Assembly (NCBI GenBank): GCA_004557455.1
Contig: SFDX01000012.1
Coordinates: 3,328 to 67,327, forward strand
Reading direction: 5' to 3'
Length of the DNA stretch: 64,000 bases
Origin: Akkermansia muciniphila
GTDB taxonomy: Bacteria; Verrucomicrobiota; Verrucomicrobiia; Verrucomicrobiales; Akkermansiaceae
The position numbers were made by a program, and so were the translations under genes. Positions 7,563 through 16,756 of this stretch are shown in pieces (positions within the stretch are counted from its first letter, which is position 1; every line of letters begins with the position of its first letter). The notes below the pieces were generated by a model. The model had not been told where the DNA came from. It searched no databases and saw only the letters and a program-made list of their open reading frames with translations.

Positions 7563-9776
7563 ATGGAAACTCTCTATTACGTCATGTACGGTGTCATCCT
7601 CGTTCTGTCCCTGTTCGGGCTGATCGTGGGGGTGAGTAACGATGCCTGCAACTTCCTGAATTCATCGCTCGGTTGTCGAGCGGGCACCTATCGCCTGGTG
7701 GCTGCCGTAGCGGGCGCGGGCGTCATCATGGGCGCGGCTTTTTCCAGCGGCATGATGGAGGTAGCGCGCAGCGGTGTGTTTGTGCCGGGGATGTTCAGTT
7801 TCCATGAGCTGATGGTACTCTTTATGGCCGTGATGGTGGCCAATGTTATCTTGTTGGATATATTCAACACCCTGGGGCTGCCTACCTCCACCACGGTGGC
7901 CTTGATTTTTGCCTTGCTGGGTTCCGCGATGGGAATGGCCATGTACAGCGCGAGCTGCAATGAGTCCGCTTCCGTTATCGAATACATCAACGCAGGCAAT
8001 ACCACCACCATCGTGGCGGCTATTTTCTGCTCCGTGGCCGTCGCCTTTGTGGTGGGTACGGTGGTGATGTGGATCAGCCGCCTGATTTTCAGCTTCCGCT
8101 ACCAACACACCTACCGCTACCTGGGGCCGCTGTGGTGCGGTGCTGCGTTCACGTCCATCAGCTATTTCGCCATCTTCAAGGGGCTGAAAACAAGCCCCAT
8201 CCTCAGCCCGGAGACACACGCCTACCTCGATGCGAATGTGAGCATACTGGTGCTGGCGGCCTTTGTGGGCTGGACCCTGCTGGGGGCGCTGGGGCAGTAT
8301 GTTTTCCGCCTGAATACACTGCGTTACACCGTACTGGCCGGCACTTTCGCGCTGGCTCTTTCCTTCGCCGGTAACGACTTGGTGAACTTCATCGGCATCT
8401 TCATGGCCTCCGACACCTGCCTGGATCTGGCGTCCCAAGCGGCGGCTCAGGGGGTGCATGTGGCGGATATGAAGATGGGTGCTCTGGCCAATCAGGAGGT
8501 AAAAGCGGAGATGTGGCAGCTCATCACGGCCGGCGTTATCATGGTGGCGGCCCTCTTCTTCTCCAAGAAAGCCCGCAAGGTGACGGAGACGGAGATCAAG
8601 CTCTCTGCCGCCAACACAGGCAAGGAGCGTTTCGGCTCCAGCCAACCGGCTCGTTTGTTGGTGCGTTATACGCTCAACGCGGTGCGTTTCGTGCAGCGCA
8701 TCACCCCTGCCCCCGTGGCAGATTTCGTGGGACGACGCTTTGAGCCGCTGCGCCCGGAGGAGGAGACGGGGGCCAACTACGACATGCTGCGCGGCTCCGT
8801 GAACCTGACGACGGCGGCCTTCCTTATCTGCATTGCTACCTCGTGGGAGATGCCCCTGTCTACCACCTACGTCACCTTCATGGTCGCCATGGGCTCCTCG
8901 CTGGCAGACCGGGCCTGGGGCCGGGACTCGGCGGTGTATCGCATCACAGGCGTTCTTGCCGTGGTCGGCGGCTGGTTTATCACGGCCTTCGCCGCGTGCA
9001 CGCTTGCCTTCGGAGTTGCTCTCATCATGGCCTACGGCAGCATCTGGGGCATCGTGGTGATGGTGGCTTTGGCCATCGTTCTCCTCATCCGCTCCACCTT
9101 CTTCCGCAACTCGGATTCCAACGAAGTGAAGATCCTCAACCTGCGCAACCGCTCGGCCGTGCGTGACTTCGGCACCGCCGCCGCCGGTCGCCTCGGGCGC
9201 ATGGTCGGCATCTACAATGCCATGGTTCAAGCCCTGTTGAAGGAGGATCGCGATGCCCTCAAGCGTCTCCGCAAGAAGGCGCGCTCCATGAAGCGCGATA
9301 TTGCCTTGGTCAGCGAGAACGAGGTGATGCCCTCCCTTGTCAACGTGCCCAAGGAATACGCCGAGCAGGGGCAGCGCATTTATCGCATTACCGAGCTCTC
9401 CGCCAATGTCTGCGAGTGCCTGCTGGCTGCCGTCAAGGCGGCGTTCAATCACATTGATAATCAGCACGTGGGCCTGAATGAGCGCCAAGGCAAGGACCTG
9501 CTCGCTCTCACCGGCAAGATCAGCCGCTTCTACCCCTCCCTCACGGACAAGCTCAAGACCGGCGATTATGCTGGCATCGACAGCCTCCTCGAGTCCGCCG
9601 ATACCCTCGGTAACGAATTCGCCGAGTACATCAAAACGCACCTGATGCAAACAGACCAAGACGCCGCCGGCATGCGCAACGGCATCCTCTATCTCACCCT
9701 CCTGAACGAGACTCGCGCCATGACGGACCAGGCCTTTGCCCTCATCCGCTGCACCAAGGAGCTCTTTGAGTACTGA
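7563..9776 (+). CDS. Pit-family inorganic phosphate transporter with C-terminal PhoU-like domain
   Basis: Inner-membrane phosphate carrier of the PiT family. The two inverted halves are marked by the duplicated GND signature: VSNDACNFLNSSLG near the N-terminus (SND here) and AGNDLVNFIGIF in the middle. Many hydrophobic membrane segments run to about residue 530. The last ~190 residues are soluble and helical (KKARSMKRDIAL, RIYRITELSANVCECL) and resemble PhoU, as in long PiT proteins of other anaerobes. From the ATG at 7563 the protein has 737 residues and starts METLYYVMYGVILVLSLFG, placing a membrane helix right at the N-terminus; longer frames would run through the promoter. It is monocistronic and convergent with the ankyrin gene. 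Confidence 0.9.
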   Translation: METLYYVMYGVILVLSLFGLIVGVSNDACNFLNSSLGCRAGTYRLVAAVAGAGVIMGAAFSSGMMEVARSGVFVPGMFSFHELMVLFMAVMVANVILLDIFNTLGLPTSTTVALIFALLGSAMGMAMYSASCNESASVIEYINAGNTTTIVAAIFCSVAVAFVVGTVVMWISRLIFSFRYQHTYRYLGPLWCGAAFTSISYFAIFKGLKTSPILSPETHAYLDANVSILVLAAFVGWTLLGALGQYVFRLNTLRYTVLAGTFALALSFAGNDLVNFIGIFMASDTCLDLASQAAAQGVHVADMKMGALANQEVKAEMWQLITAGVIMVAALFFSKKARKVTETEIKLSAANTGKERFGSSQPARLLVRYTLNAVRFVQRITPAPVADFVGRRFEPLRPEEETGANYDMLRGSVNLTTAAFLICIATSWEMPLSTTYVTFMVAMGSSLADRAWGRDSAVYRITGVLAVVGGWFITAFAACTLAFGVALIMAYGSIWGIVVMVALAIVLLIRSTFFRNSDSNEVKILNLRNRSAVRDFGTAAAGRLGRMVGIYNAMVQALLKEDRDALKRLRKKARSMKRDIALVSENEVMPSLVNVPKEYAEQGQRIYRITELSANVCECLLAAVKAAFNHIDNQHVGLNERQGKDLLALTGKISRFYPSLTDKLKTGDYAGIDSLLESADTLGNEFAEYIKTHLMQTDQDAAGMRNGILYLTLLNETRAMTDQAFALIRCTKELFEY

Positions 9777-9828
9777 TAACGCCGGGCCTCAACCACCGCC
9801 GCACCCCGGCTGTCAGCAGCCCTCCCCA

Positions 9829-11757
9829 TCAGGGAGCGGGCTCAGACTTCTTCTTTTCGGCTTCCTCCAGAAGGCGGATGACCGCCGGCTCCTCGGCAAG
9901 ATCCCAAGAGGTGTTGCCGTTTTTATTACGAGCCCCGACGTCAGCCCCGGCATCGAGAAGCAGCTTCACAAGGTCAGCGTGCCCCGCCTTGGCTGCGTAC
10001 ATCAGGGGCGTCCAAGCATTTTGTACGGCCGTGTTCACATCTACTCCGGCAGTCAGCAGTGCCTTTGCTACCTCCGCATATCCGGAATTTGCCGCAAGCG
10101 TTAAGGCCGTCATCCCTTCCTGAGTTTCAACGTCCACATCCGCGCCAGCCTTCAGTAGTGCTGCTACCATCTCCGTATGACCATTGATCGCAGCCCACAT
10201 CAGGGCTGTCTCCCCCTCGTTTGTCCGCGCATTCACCTCTGCTCCCGCCTTCAGTAGCACTGCTACCATCTCCGTATGGCCATTTGTCGCAGCTCCCATC
10301 AGGGCTGTCTTCCCCGCATTTGACCGAGCGTTCACCTCTGCTCCCGCCTTCAGTAGTGCGGGTACAGTCTCCGTATGGCCATTTATCGCAGCCCACATCA
10401 GGGCTGACGCGCCCTCGTTTGACCGCGCGTTCACCTCTGCGCCCGCCTTCAGTAGTGCGGGTATAGTCTCCGTATGGCCATTTATCGCGGCACTCATCAG
10501 GGCTGTCTTCCCCCCATTTGTCTGCGCATTCACCTCTGCGCCAGCCTTCAGTAGTGCTGCTACCATCTCCGTATGACCATTGATCGCAGCCCACATCAGG
10601 GCTGTCTCCCCCTCGTTTGTCCGCGCATTCACCTTTGCGCCCGCCTCCAGTAGTGCTGCTACCATCTCCGTATGGCCATTCATCACGGCACCCATCAGGG
10701 CTGTCTTCCCCGCGTTTGACCGAGCGTTCACCTCTGCGCCCGCCTCCAGTAGCGCGGGTACAGTCTCCGTATGGCCATTCATCGCGGCGCCCATCAGGGC
10801 TGTCTTCCCCTCGTTTGTCCGCGCATTCACCTCTGCGCCAGCCTCCAGTAGTGCTGCTACCGTCTCCGTATGACCGCTTCTCGCTGCACACATCAGGGCT
10901 GTCACACCCTCGTCTGTCCTCGCATTCACCTCCGCGCCCGCCTTCAGTAGTGCTGCTACCGTCTCCGTATGGCCATTCATCGCAGCACCCATCAGGGCTG
11001 TCTCCCCCTCGTCTGCCCGAGCATTCACCTCCGCGCCCGCCTTCAGTAGCACTGCTACCGTCTCCGTATGGCCACTCTCCACAGCCCACATCAGGGCTGT
11101 CACCCCCTCGTCCGTCCTCGCATTCACCTCTGCTCCCGCCTCCAGTAGCGCGGGTACAGTCTCCGTATGGCCATTCATCGCGGCGCCCATCAGGGCTGTC
11201 TTCCCCTCGTTTGTCTGTGCATTCACCTCTGCGCCCGCCTTCAGTAGTGCTGCTACCGTCTCCGTATGACCATTTATCGCGGCACCCATCAGGGCTGTCT
11301 CCCCCTCGTTTGTCCGCGCATTCACCTCTGCGCCGACCGAGATGAGGAGCTCCACCATCTCCACAGAACCGGAAGCCGCCATCATCAAAGCTGTTTCACC
11401 ATCCTTTGACACATAATTCACATCCGCCCCGGCGTCGAGCAGAACCCTCACCACCTCGGCATCGGAGGCAAAAACGGCATACATCAAGACGGACTGACCA
11501 TTCTCATTCGTTGCATTCGGATCCGCTCCCGCCCTCAGAAGGAGAGAACACACGTGCGTCGATGCATGATCTGAGACAGCCTCAAAAAGCACACCCTTGA
11601 TATCCTTCGCGGCGAACAGATAACGCGCGGTCTGATCCTCATCACTCTCCGAGGCATCAAAAAAACTGAAAGACTGTCCCTCTTCCTGCGCCGTCAGAGG
11701 TGCCGTAGCAGATAAACAAAAGGCCAAAGCCGCCCATATCACATTCCGGGTTGTCAT
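9829..11757 (-). CDS. Secreted ankyrin-repeat protein
   Basis: 642 residues: a signal peptide (MTTRNVIWAALAFCLSATAPLTA), a short acidic linker, a degenerate first repeat, then 16 full ankyrin repeats and a C-terminal half repeat ending in a Lys/Glu tail. Each repeat follows GxTALMxAAxxGHTExVxALL and then a loop like KAGAEVNART. Repeats 3 to 14 are almost identical at protein and DNA level (99-bp units). Ankyrin arrays bind proteins, so an extracytoplasmic binding or scaffolding role is likely; there is no catalytic domain. The ATG at 11757 is six bases after a promoter -10, so the mRNA should be leaderless. It is convergent with pit. Confidence 0.93.
   Translation of the reverse strand: MTTRNVIWAALAFCLSATAPLTAQEEGQSFSFFDASESDEDQTARYLFAAKDIKGVLFEAVSDHASTHVCSLLLRAGADPNATNENGQSVLMYAVFASDAEVVRVLLDAGADVNYVSKDGETALMMAASGSVEMVELLISVGAEVNARTNEGETALMGAAINGHTETVAALLKAGAEVNAQTNEGKTALMGAAMNGHTETVPALLEAGAEVNARTDEGVTALMWAVESGHTETVAVLLKAGAEVNARADEGETALMGAAMNGHTETVAALLKAGAEVNARTDEGVTALMCAARSGHTETVAALLEAGAEVNARTNEGKTALMGAAMNGHTETVPALLEAGAEVNARSNAGKTALMGAVMNGHTEMVAALLEAGAKVNARTNEGETALMWAAINGHTEMVAALLKAGAEVNAQTNGGKTALMSAAINGHTETIPALLKAGAEVNARSNEGASALMWAAINGHTETVPALLKAGAEVNARSNAGKTALMGAATNGHTEMVAVLLKAGAEVNARTNEGETALMWAAINGHTEMVAALLKAGADVDVETQEGMTALTLAANSGYAEVAKALLTAGVDVNTAVQNAWTPLMYAAKAGHADLVKLLLDAGADVGARNKNGNTSWDLAEEPAVIRLLEEAEKKKSEPAP
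10124..11340. repeat. Tandem 99-bp repeats encoding ankyrin units
   Basis: About twelve copies of a 99-bp unit, recognisable on the plus strand by repeated gtctccgtatggccatt and cagggctgtc blocks spaced 99 bases apart. Copies differ at a few positions only. The high identity suggests recent expansion or gene conversion. Confidence 0.9.
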
Positions 11758-11763
11758 GCACCC

Positions 11764-11791
11764 ATTCTACCACGTCTCGTCAGCTCGTCAA
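11764..11791 (-). promoter_or_regulatory. Promoter of the ankyrin gene, predicted leaderless
   Basis: Minus strand: -35 TTGACG, 16-bp spacer, -10 TAGAAT ending six bases before the ATG at 11757. Confidence 0.7.
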
Positions 11792-11918
11792 GCAGGAAAC
11801 ACAAATTCAGCGCAACATTTCCCCGTTACAGGACATCAGAAACCGACACGAACGCCCCGCGCCACCCCCGATGATGATTCGGGCGAGAATAGAGGCCCGA
11901 GCGGGGTCCGGAATGCAG

Positions 11919-11951
11919 CAACGGCACCTGCCTTGTTGACAGATGCCGTTG
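11919..11951 (-). terminator. Hairpin downstream of tRNA-Asp
   Basis: Twelve-position stem with one mismatch (CAACGGCACCTG / CAGATGCCGTTG) around a 9-base loop, starting ten bases after the tRNA 3' end. There is no clear T-run; it may also protect or help process the tRNA 3' end. Confidence 0.5.
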
Positions 11952-11960
11952 TTGTCGGAA

Positions 11961-12035
11961 CGAAGCGGACGGGGCTCGAACCCGCGACCTCAGCCGTGAC
12001 AGGGCTGCGCTCTAACCAAACTGAGCTACCGCTCC
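11961..12035 (-). tRNA. tRNA-Asp (anticodon GTC)
   Basis: 75 bases fold as a full cloverleaf: acceptor stem GGAGCGG / CCGCTTC with one G-T pair, D-arm GCTC...GAGC, anticodon stem CAGCC / GGCTG around loop CTGTCAC with anticodon GTC, and T-arm GCGGG TTCGAAC CCCGT. The discriminator base is G. CCA is not encoded (TTC follows). It is transcribed from its own TATAAT promoter 58 bases upstream. Confidence 0.95.
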
Positions 12036-12092
12036 TTTGCCGGTTGCTGTCCCCTCCTTTTTCGGTTTCCCGTTCGGGTGGGGTGCGGGGAC

Positions 12093-12121
12093 ATTATACA
12101 GATTTTCAGCAGGCATTGCAA
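12093..12121 (-). promoter_or_regulatory. tRNA-Asp promoter
   Basis: Minus strand: -35 TTGCAA, 17-bp spacer, perfect -10 TATAAT. It lies between dinG and the tRNA and shows the same TTGCAN-17-TATAAT form as protein-gene promoters in this window. Confidence 0.8.
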
Positions 12122-12187
12122 GCTTTTTCTTCAAAAAAAAGCGAAAAAAGGGCAAAAAAATGCAATTTCGGGGTAAAACGGGCGAAT

Positions 12188-14188
12188 TCAGATAAAAATT
12201 CGGGGTGCTTCCTTGGGCAAAGCGTGCATAAAGCGCGCGCCGTAGTACTTAGCGACGATACGGGAATCGAGCAGCGTGACGATACCCTTATCCGACTTGG
12301 AACGGATGAGGCGACCGACCCCCTGGCGGAATTTGAGCACGGCCTCCGGCAGGGAGTAATCCCGGAACGGATTACCGCCCCGAGCCAGGATTTCCTCGCA
12401 GCGTGCCTCGGTGAGGGGATTATTCGGCGCCTCGAAGGGGATTTTGGTGACAATGACATGGGAAAGCGCCTCCCCCGGCACATCCACACCCGTCCAGAAA
12501 CTATCCGTACCGAGCAGAACGCTGCCGACGGTCTCCTTGAAAGCGCGCAGCATGCTCGAGCGGTCCATATCATCCCCCTGCACCAAGAGAGGCCAACCGT
12601 GCTCCGCGCAAACCGGGCGCAGCATGGCGGCCATCTCGCGCATGATACCGTAGCCGGTAAAGAGCACAAAGGCGCGGGCATCCGACCGCTCCAGGGAGCG
12701 CACGATCCAATCGAAGAGCGCCGTGCGGTACTCCTCCCGCTCGGCATCCCCGGTAGGCGGCGGGGGCATGCTGCGGGCCACCACAATCTCCATCTGCTCG
12801 GCAAAATTGAAAGGGCTACCGATGCGGATGGCCTCCGCTGCTTCCGCGCCGACCCGACCGGAGAAGTACTTCATGCCGTTCTCCCCGGCAGAGAGGGTGG
12901 CGCTGGTACAGACACAGGTATGCCCTACCCCGAACAAACTGTCGCGGAGCACATCGGCTACGTTGATGAGGGCGGAGCGCAGCAGGGTGTATTGCCCCTC
13001 GGCGCCCTGGGTTTCCATCCAATACACAGAGTTCTCCTCGTCCTCCATCTCCACGAAGTCGCGGGCGGTCTCCGCATAGGCCAGCACGCGCCCCGCCGTT
13101 TCCAGCAGCTCCTCGCGGGCCACGTCGTTCTCCTCGGCGCGGGCCATGCAGGTAATCTCCGCACCCAGTCGCTCCAGCGGTGGGGAGAGCAGGTTCTCTG
13201 TCCAACCCGGCTGACGCAGACGCACGGTGCCGCGGTGCTCCTCCGGGCGGGCATCCAACCGGGCACAGCGGAAGAACTCCTCGGACGCCGTGCGCGCTTC
13301 GTCCAGCAGTTGCAGCAGGATCGGGGTCGCCTGCTTCACGAGGGTTCCCTTGCGCGTGCGCGGATTGTACATGCGCAGCAGGTCATATCGCAGCTCCTGC
13401 TCGGAGAGGGAGAGACCGAGCTGGGTGGCGGCCACGTTCTCGATGGTGTGCGCCTCATCCAACACCGCAAAGTCATTGCCGAAGATAAAGCCGCCGGGGG
13501 GTACATCGTCCTCCTTGTTCTCCTGCTCCCGGGCCAGGGCCATGAGGCCGAAGAAGAGAGTGTGGTTGAGCACGACCACCTGCGCCTCCTCCACCCGCAG
13601 GCGTGCCGCCTGGTAAGGGCAGGTGGACCCGCAGTTGCGCGGGGTGCACACATGCGGCTCACTGCACACCTGCATCCACACCTTCGGCGAGATGCGCAAA
13701 TCCGTGGGGAGGTCCGACAAAGAGCCCTCCCCACAGGCCCCGCGGGACCAAGCGAGCAACTCGTGCAGTTGGCGGGTCTCCTCTTGATTAAAGAGGTCGC
13801 TCGCCTGCTCCAGTGCACGGCGCAGGCGGGTGTGGCACAGGTAGTTGGCACGCCCCTTGAGCAGCGCGGCCTTGAAGTCCAGCCCCAGCGCGGCCCGGAC
13901 GGTGGGTATATCTTTGTGGAAAAGCTGCTCCTGCAGGTTGATGGTGTGGGTGGAGATGACGGCCTTGCGCGATTTCTCCAAGGCAAAGCGCACGGCGGGA
14001 ATCAGGTAGGCCAGGGACTTGCCGACCCCCGTGCCCGCCTCTACCAGCAGGGGTCGCCCCTCCTCCAGAGCCATGGCCACGGCGCCGGCCATTTGTTGCT
14101 GCTGCGGGCGGAACTCGTAGTGCTTCCCGCCGGCCAAGGGGCCCTCCGGCGAGAAGTCCAGCAGTGTCCTTTCGTACAGGCTCGGCAC
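12188..14188 (-). CDS. dinG: DinG/XPD-family ATP-dependent DNA helicase
   Basis: Superfamily 2 helicase (666 residues) likely acting in DNA repair on flaps, R-loops or stalled forks. Seen in order: a Q-like motif YEFRPQQQQMAGAV (24-37), Walker A AGTGVGKS (51-58), motif Ia STHTINLQEQL, four Cys suited to a 4Fe-4S cluster (C118, C181, C186, C190), the DEAH box (244-247), and C-terminal motifs VLFTGYGIMREM, GTDSFWTGVDVPGEAL and RQGVGRLIRS. The Fe-S cysteines place it in the DinG/XPD group. It has no exonuclease domain. Its downstream region holds an A/T-rich spacer and then tRNA-Asp on the same strand. Confidence 0.93.
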   Translation of the reverse strand: MPSLYERTLLDFSPEGPLAGGKHYEFRPQQQQMAGAVAMALEEGRPLLVEAGTGVGKSLAYLIPAVRFALEKSRKAVISTHTINLQEQLFHKDIPTVRAALGLDFKAALLKGRANYLCHTRLRRALEQASDLFNQEETRQLHELLAWSRGACGEGSLSDLPTDLRISPKVWMQVCSEPHVCTPRNCGSTCPYQAARLRVEEAQVVVLNHTLFFGLMALAREQENKEDDVPPGGFIFGNDFAVLDEAHTIENVAATQLGLSLSEQELRYDLLRMYNPRTRKGTLVKQATPILLQLLDEARTASEEFFRCARLDARPEEHRGTVRLRQPGWTENLLSPPLERLGAEITCMARAEENDVAREELLETAGRVLAYAETARDFVEMEDEENSVYWMETQGAEGQYTLLRSALINVADVLRDSLFGVGHTCVCTSATLSAGENGMKYFSGRVGAEAAEAIRIGSPFNFAEQMEIVVARSMPPPPTGDAEREEYRTALFDWIVRSLERSDARAFVLFTGYGIMREMAAMLRPVCAEHGWPLLVQGDDMDRSSMLRAFKETVGSVLLGTDSFWTGVDVPGEALSHVIVTKIPFEAPNNPLTEARCEEILARGGNPFRDYSLPEAVLKFRQGVGRLIRSKSDKGIVTLLDSRIVAKYYGARFMHALPKEAPRIFI

Positions 14189-14204
14189 GTTGGGAGGGGG
14201 TGGC

Positions 14205-14987
14205 TCAGCGCAGCTCGCGGTCGCTGACGGGGGGGAGTTTCAGGCCCTCCGTCGGTAGGTTCACAAAGAAACTGCGCAGCACGCTCAGCTTGGTGTTAGC
14301 ATCCATAAAATACCAGCGCGGCTTGCGAACGGGGGCATTGCCGGCCACTTCATCACGCACGGCGTAGATGAAACTGCGGCGTTCTACCCGGCGCTTGGTG
14401 CCGTTCGGCCCCGCGGTGCTCACCACAAGCACGGTCGGGATGACGATGAGGCGGCTGCGGTCGCGCCCGCCCGTTATGTCCTCCGCGTTCACATTACCGC
14501 GGGAGTCTTTCTTGGCGTTGGCTGCCAAGGAGCCGGCGGGGGTGAGCACATACTCCGCCGTGGGGATGCCCACGCTGTACCGCTCTACCTGCATGCCGCC
14601 TTTTTTCATGGCCGCGCCCATGCCGGCATATTGATCGCGCAGCAGTTTATCATACCGGCGCTCGCGCTCGGCGCGTTGCTGCGGGGTCTCGGTTACCTCT
14701 TGCAATTGCACGTCGCGGCCGCGCACGCGGTAGTCTACACCCATCAGGATACGCTGTGCTTCTTTGGCTTCCTTGGGGTCGCGAGCTGCCAGTTGGGCCG
14801 CCAACAGCCTGCGCATGGGCGGGTAAAGGGAGTCCAAGGCCCACACCATATCACAGTTGCGCACGGCTGCGCCGTATTCCCGCGCCGCTTCGCAGGCGGA
14901 TTTGGCAGCATCCGATACCGCTGCTGCCGCTACCCCGCAGCATAAAAAAGCCACCGCAGGCAGCAGAAAAGTTTTGCACGTCGTCAT
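14205..14987 (-). CDS. Secreted protein of unknown function
   Basis: 260 residues starting MTTCKTFLLPAVAFLCCG, a signal peptide with a likely cut after CGVAAAA. The mature protein has a helical N-terminal part (DAAKSACEAAREYGAAV, RRLLAAQLAARD) and a C-terminal half rich in beta strands (RSRLIVIPTVLVVSTAG, PRWYFMDANTKLSVL) that resembles small secreted domains of the NTF2/DUF4878 sort, but I cannot name the family. The ATG at 14987 lies seven bases after a promoter -10; the longer in-frame start at 15023 is inside the -35. dinG follows 16 bases downstream, so they probably share a transcript. Confidence 0.8.
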   Translation of the reverse strand: MTTCKTFLLPAVAFLCCGVAAAAVSDAAKSACEAAREYGAAVRNCDMVWALDSLYPPMRRLLAAQLAARDPKEAKEAQRILMGVDYRVRGRDVQLQEVTETPQQRAERERRYDKLLRDQYAGMGAAMKKGGMQVERYSVGIPTAEYVLTPAGSLAANAKKDSRGNVNAEDITGGRDRSRLIVIPTVLVVSTAGPNGTKRRVERRSFIYAVRDEVAGNAPVRKPRWYFMDANTKLSVLRSFFVNLPTEGLKLPPVSDRELR

Positions 14988-14994
14988 GTGCGCT

Positions 14995-15023
14995 GTTATA
15001 GCACGAAAATGCCCGATTTTCAA
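14995..15023 (-). promoter_or_regulatory. Promoter of the 14987 gene and dinG, predicted leaderless
   Basis: Minus strand: -35 TTGAAA, 17-bp spacer, -10 TATAAC ending seven bases before the ATG at 14987. Confidence 0.7.
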
Positions 15024-15089
15024 GCCTAATTCAAGGCATACCGAACTCGTTGCGCTCTGCCTGCCTGTCCCTTATGTCATGAATAAGTC

Positions 15090-15118
15090 TTGCATACCGA
15101 AAAAAAGTCTGCTACTCT
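15090..15118 (+). promoter_or_regulatory. Promoter of the LysM / L,D-transpeptidase operon
   Basis: -35 TTGCAT (15090-15095), 17-bp spacer, -10 TACTCT (15113-15118), eight bases before the ATG at 15127. Confidence 0.6.
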
Positions 15119-15126
15119 CGCCGCGT

Positions 15127-16125
15127 ATGAAAAAATCCCTCTTAACGCTCGGTGTGGGGTCGCTTGCCATAGCACTTTTCCCCTCCTGCTCCGGCACCGC
15201 CAACCCCGGTGCGGACTACGAAGAAGCGACTCCCATCAGTGAACTGTACTGCGATGAAGGCATGGATGGCCCGTGGATGGATGAGAGCCTGCTGGAGAGC
15301 GATGATAACGGCCAGATTGCTGCGGGCTCCCGCACCCCTGAATATGACAGGACCGACTTCCCCATTCCGGAGCCGGAGGATACCGTGGCTGACAACGGCG
15401 GCACGCGCCAAAACCAGAAGAACATAGCGCAGAACACGCCGCCCGCCGAGGTGAATGACACCGTGCTGGAGACGCCGACCCCGGATGAAAACTTCGGGCA
15501 GGATCCCCTGCTGCCCTCCGGCGGCGCAACAACGCCCAAGACGAATAAGCCGGCATCGAGCAGCAGCCCGCGCACGAGCACGGCAAGCACCCGCACCGCT
15601 TCCTCCTCTGCCGGTAAGTCCGGCGGCAAGAAGAGCACAGCTTCTACCAAGAAAACGACCAAGTCCGGCCGCCGTGTGATGAAGGTGGACAAACCTGCCC
15701 TCATTACCTATAAGGTGCGCCCCGGTGATAACTTGGATACCATCGCCCGCCGCTCCGGCACCACCGTGGCCCAGATCCGTCGCGACTCCGGCATCAAGGG
15801 CGACCTCATCCGCCCCGGCCAGACCATCAAGGTGCGCTACACGCCGAAGAATTACCGCAATAACAGCAAGACGGCCTCGTCCTCCAAGAGCAGCAACACG
15901 GTCCGCAAGGCGACAACCCACAGCCTGAAGCAAGGGGAGACCGTCTCCGGTATCGCGAAGCGCTACGGCGTCGGTTATCAGCAGATTCTGAAGGCCAACG
16001 GTCTGACCGAGTCCCAGGCCACCAAACTGCGCCCGGGCCGCAAGCTCACCATTCCGGCTTCGTCCTCCGCTTCCACATCCAAGAAGAGCAGCAGCAAGAC
16101 GTCTAAGAAGAGTTCTCGCCGCTGA
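15127..16125 (+). CDS. Lipoprotein with two LysM domains
   Basis: 332 residues: MKKSLLTLGVGSLAIALFPSC is a lipoprotein signal with Cys21 as the lipidated residue. A long low-complexity linker rich in Ser, Thr, Lys and Pro covers about residues 60-190. Two LysM peptidoglycan-binding modules follow at about 195-237 (starting ITYKVRPGDNLDTIA) and 265-310 (HSLKQGETVSGIAKRYGV). The C-terminus is a basic Ser/Lys tail. It should anchor at a membrane and grip peptidoglycan. The ATG at 15127 fits the promoter and gives the lipobox; the frame is open far upstream without coding signal. First gene of the envelope operon. Confidence 0.92.
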   Translation: MKKSLLTLGVGSLAIALFPSCSGTANPGADYEEATPISELYCDEGMDGPWMDESLLESDDNGQIAAGSRTPEYDRTDFPIPEPEDTVADNGGTRQNQKNIAQNTPPAEVNDTVLETPTPDENFGQDPLLPSGGATTPKTNKPASSSSPRTSTASTRTASSSAGKSGGKKSTASTKKTTKSGRRVMKVDKPALITYKVRPGDNLDTIARRSGTTVAQIRRDSGIKGDLIRPGQTIKVRYTPKNYRNNSKTASSSKSSNTVRKATTHSLKQGETVSGIAKRYGVGYQQILKANGLTESQATKLRPGRKLTIPASSSASTSKKSSSKTSKKSSRR

Positions 16126-16151
16126 TTCTCAACCCCGCAGCCGTTCCGAAT

Positions 16152-16721
16152 ATGAAGCACAAACTCCTCGCCTTCTCGATCCTTCCTCTGCTGTTCGCAT
16201 CCTGCACCATCCGCAACGGGGAGGTAGATGCTACCTCTTGGGTGCAGGATCGCATCACCGCTCAGCAGGATGACCGGGTGATTCTGGAGGCGGGGCACGC
16301 GACGGCTCCGGCGGATAACCGGCCTGCCTTTGCCACGGGGGCTGCGGTGCACTCCGCGCCCTCGGTGGCGGGTGGCTCGGTCTACACCGTGCGCAAGGGG
16401 GATACGCTCTCCGGCATTGCCGCACGGCACCATACCACGGCTGCGGCCATCCGCCGCGCCAACGGGCTCAGCTCCGATAAAATTGCTATCGGCAAAAAAC
16501 TCACCATCCCGCGCGGGGGTAGCCGCACAGCGGCCGCGACCCATCAGACGCCCCTCTCGGGCGGTAGCCGTTATATTGTGAAGAAGGGCGATACCGTTTC
16601 CGCAGTTGCACGGCGGTACAGGCTGAGCACCGCAGCCTTGTTGAAGGCCAACGGACTGACGCCGGCATCGGCTTCCGCCCTCAAGCCCGGGGCCGTACTG
16701 CGCATCCCGGCGCATCGTTAA
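16152..16721 (+). CDS. Lipoprotein with two LysM domains (second copy)
   Basis: 189 residues. Lipoprotein signal MKHKLLAFSILPLLFASC with Cys18. Two LysM modules occupy about 77-120 (VYTVRKGDTLSGIAARHHTT) and 140-186 (YIVKKGDTVSAVARRYRLST). It is shorter than its upstream neighbour and lacks the long linker, but the domain plan is the same, so the two are probably paralogous or functionally paired. It starts 26 bases after the first LysM gene, with no Shine-Dalgarno, and is followed 35 bases later by the L,D-transpeptidase. Confidence 0.92.
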   Translation: MKHKLLAFSILPLLFASCTIRNGEVDATSWVQDRITAQQDDRVILEAGHATAPADNRPAFATGAAVHSAPSVAGGSVYTVRKGDTLSGIAARHHTTAAAIRRANGLSSDKIAIGKKLTIPRGGSRTAAATHQTPLSGGSRYIVKKGDTVSAVARRYRLSTAALLKANGLTPASASALKPGAVLRIPAHR

Positions 16722-16756
16722 TTCTCTTCTACCGATCTCATCTGCCGGCAAACACC

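Noticed and set aside
7662..9659. 665-codon frame antisense to the phosphate transporter
   Set aside because: His-rich shadow of a membrane protein gene; no start context or family features.
10124..11340. CRISPR-like or satellite interpretation of the regular 99-bp repeats
   Set aside because: The repeats are in frame, code for ankyrin units and have no unique spacers.
11756..14227. 823-codon plus-strand frame across tRNA-Asp and antisense to dinG
   Set aside because: It runs through the tRNA and its promoter and opposes all dinG motifs; a shadow frame.
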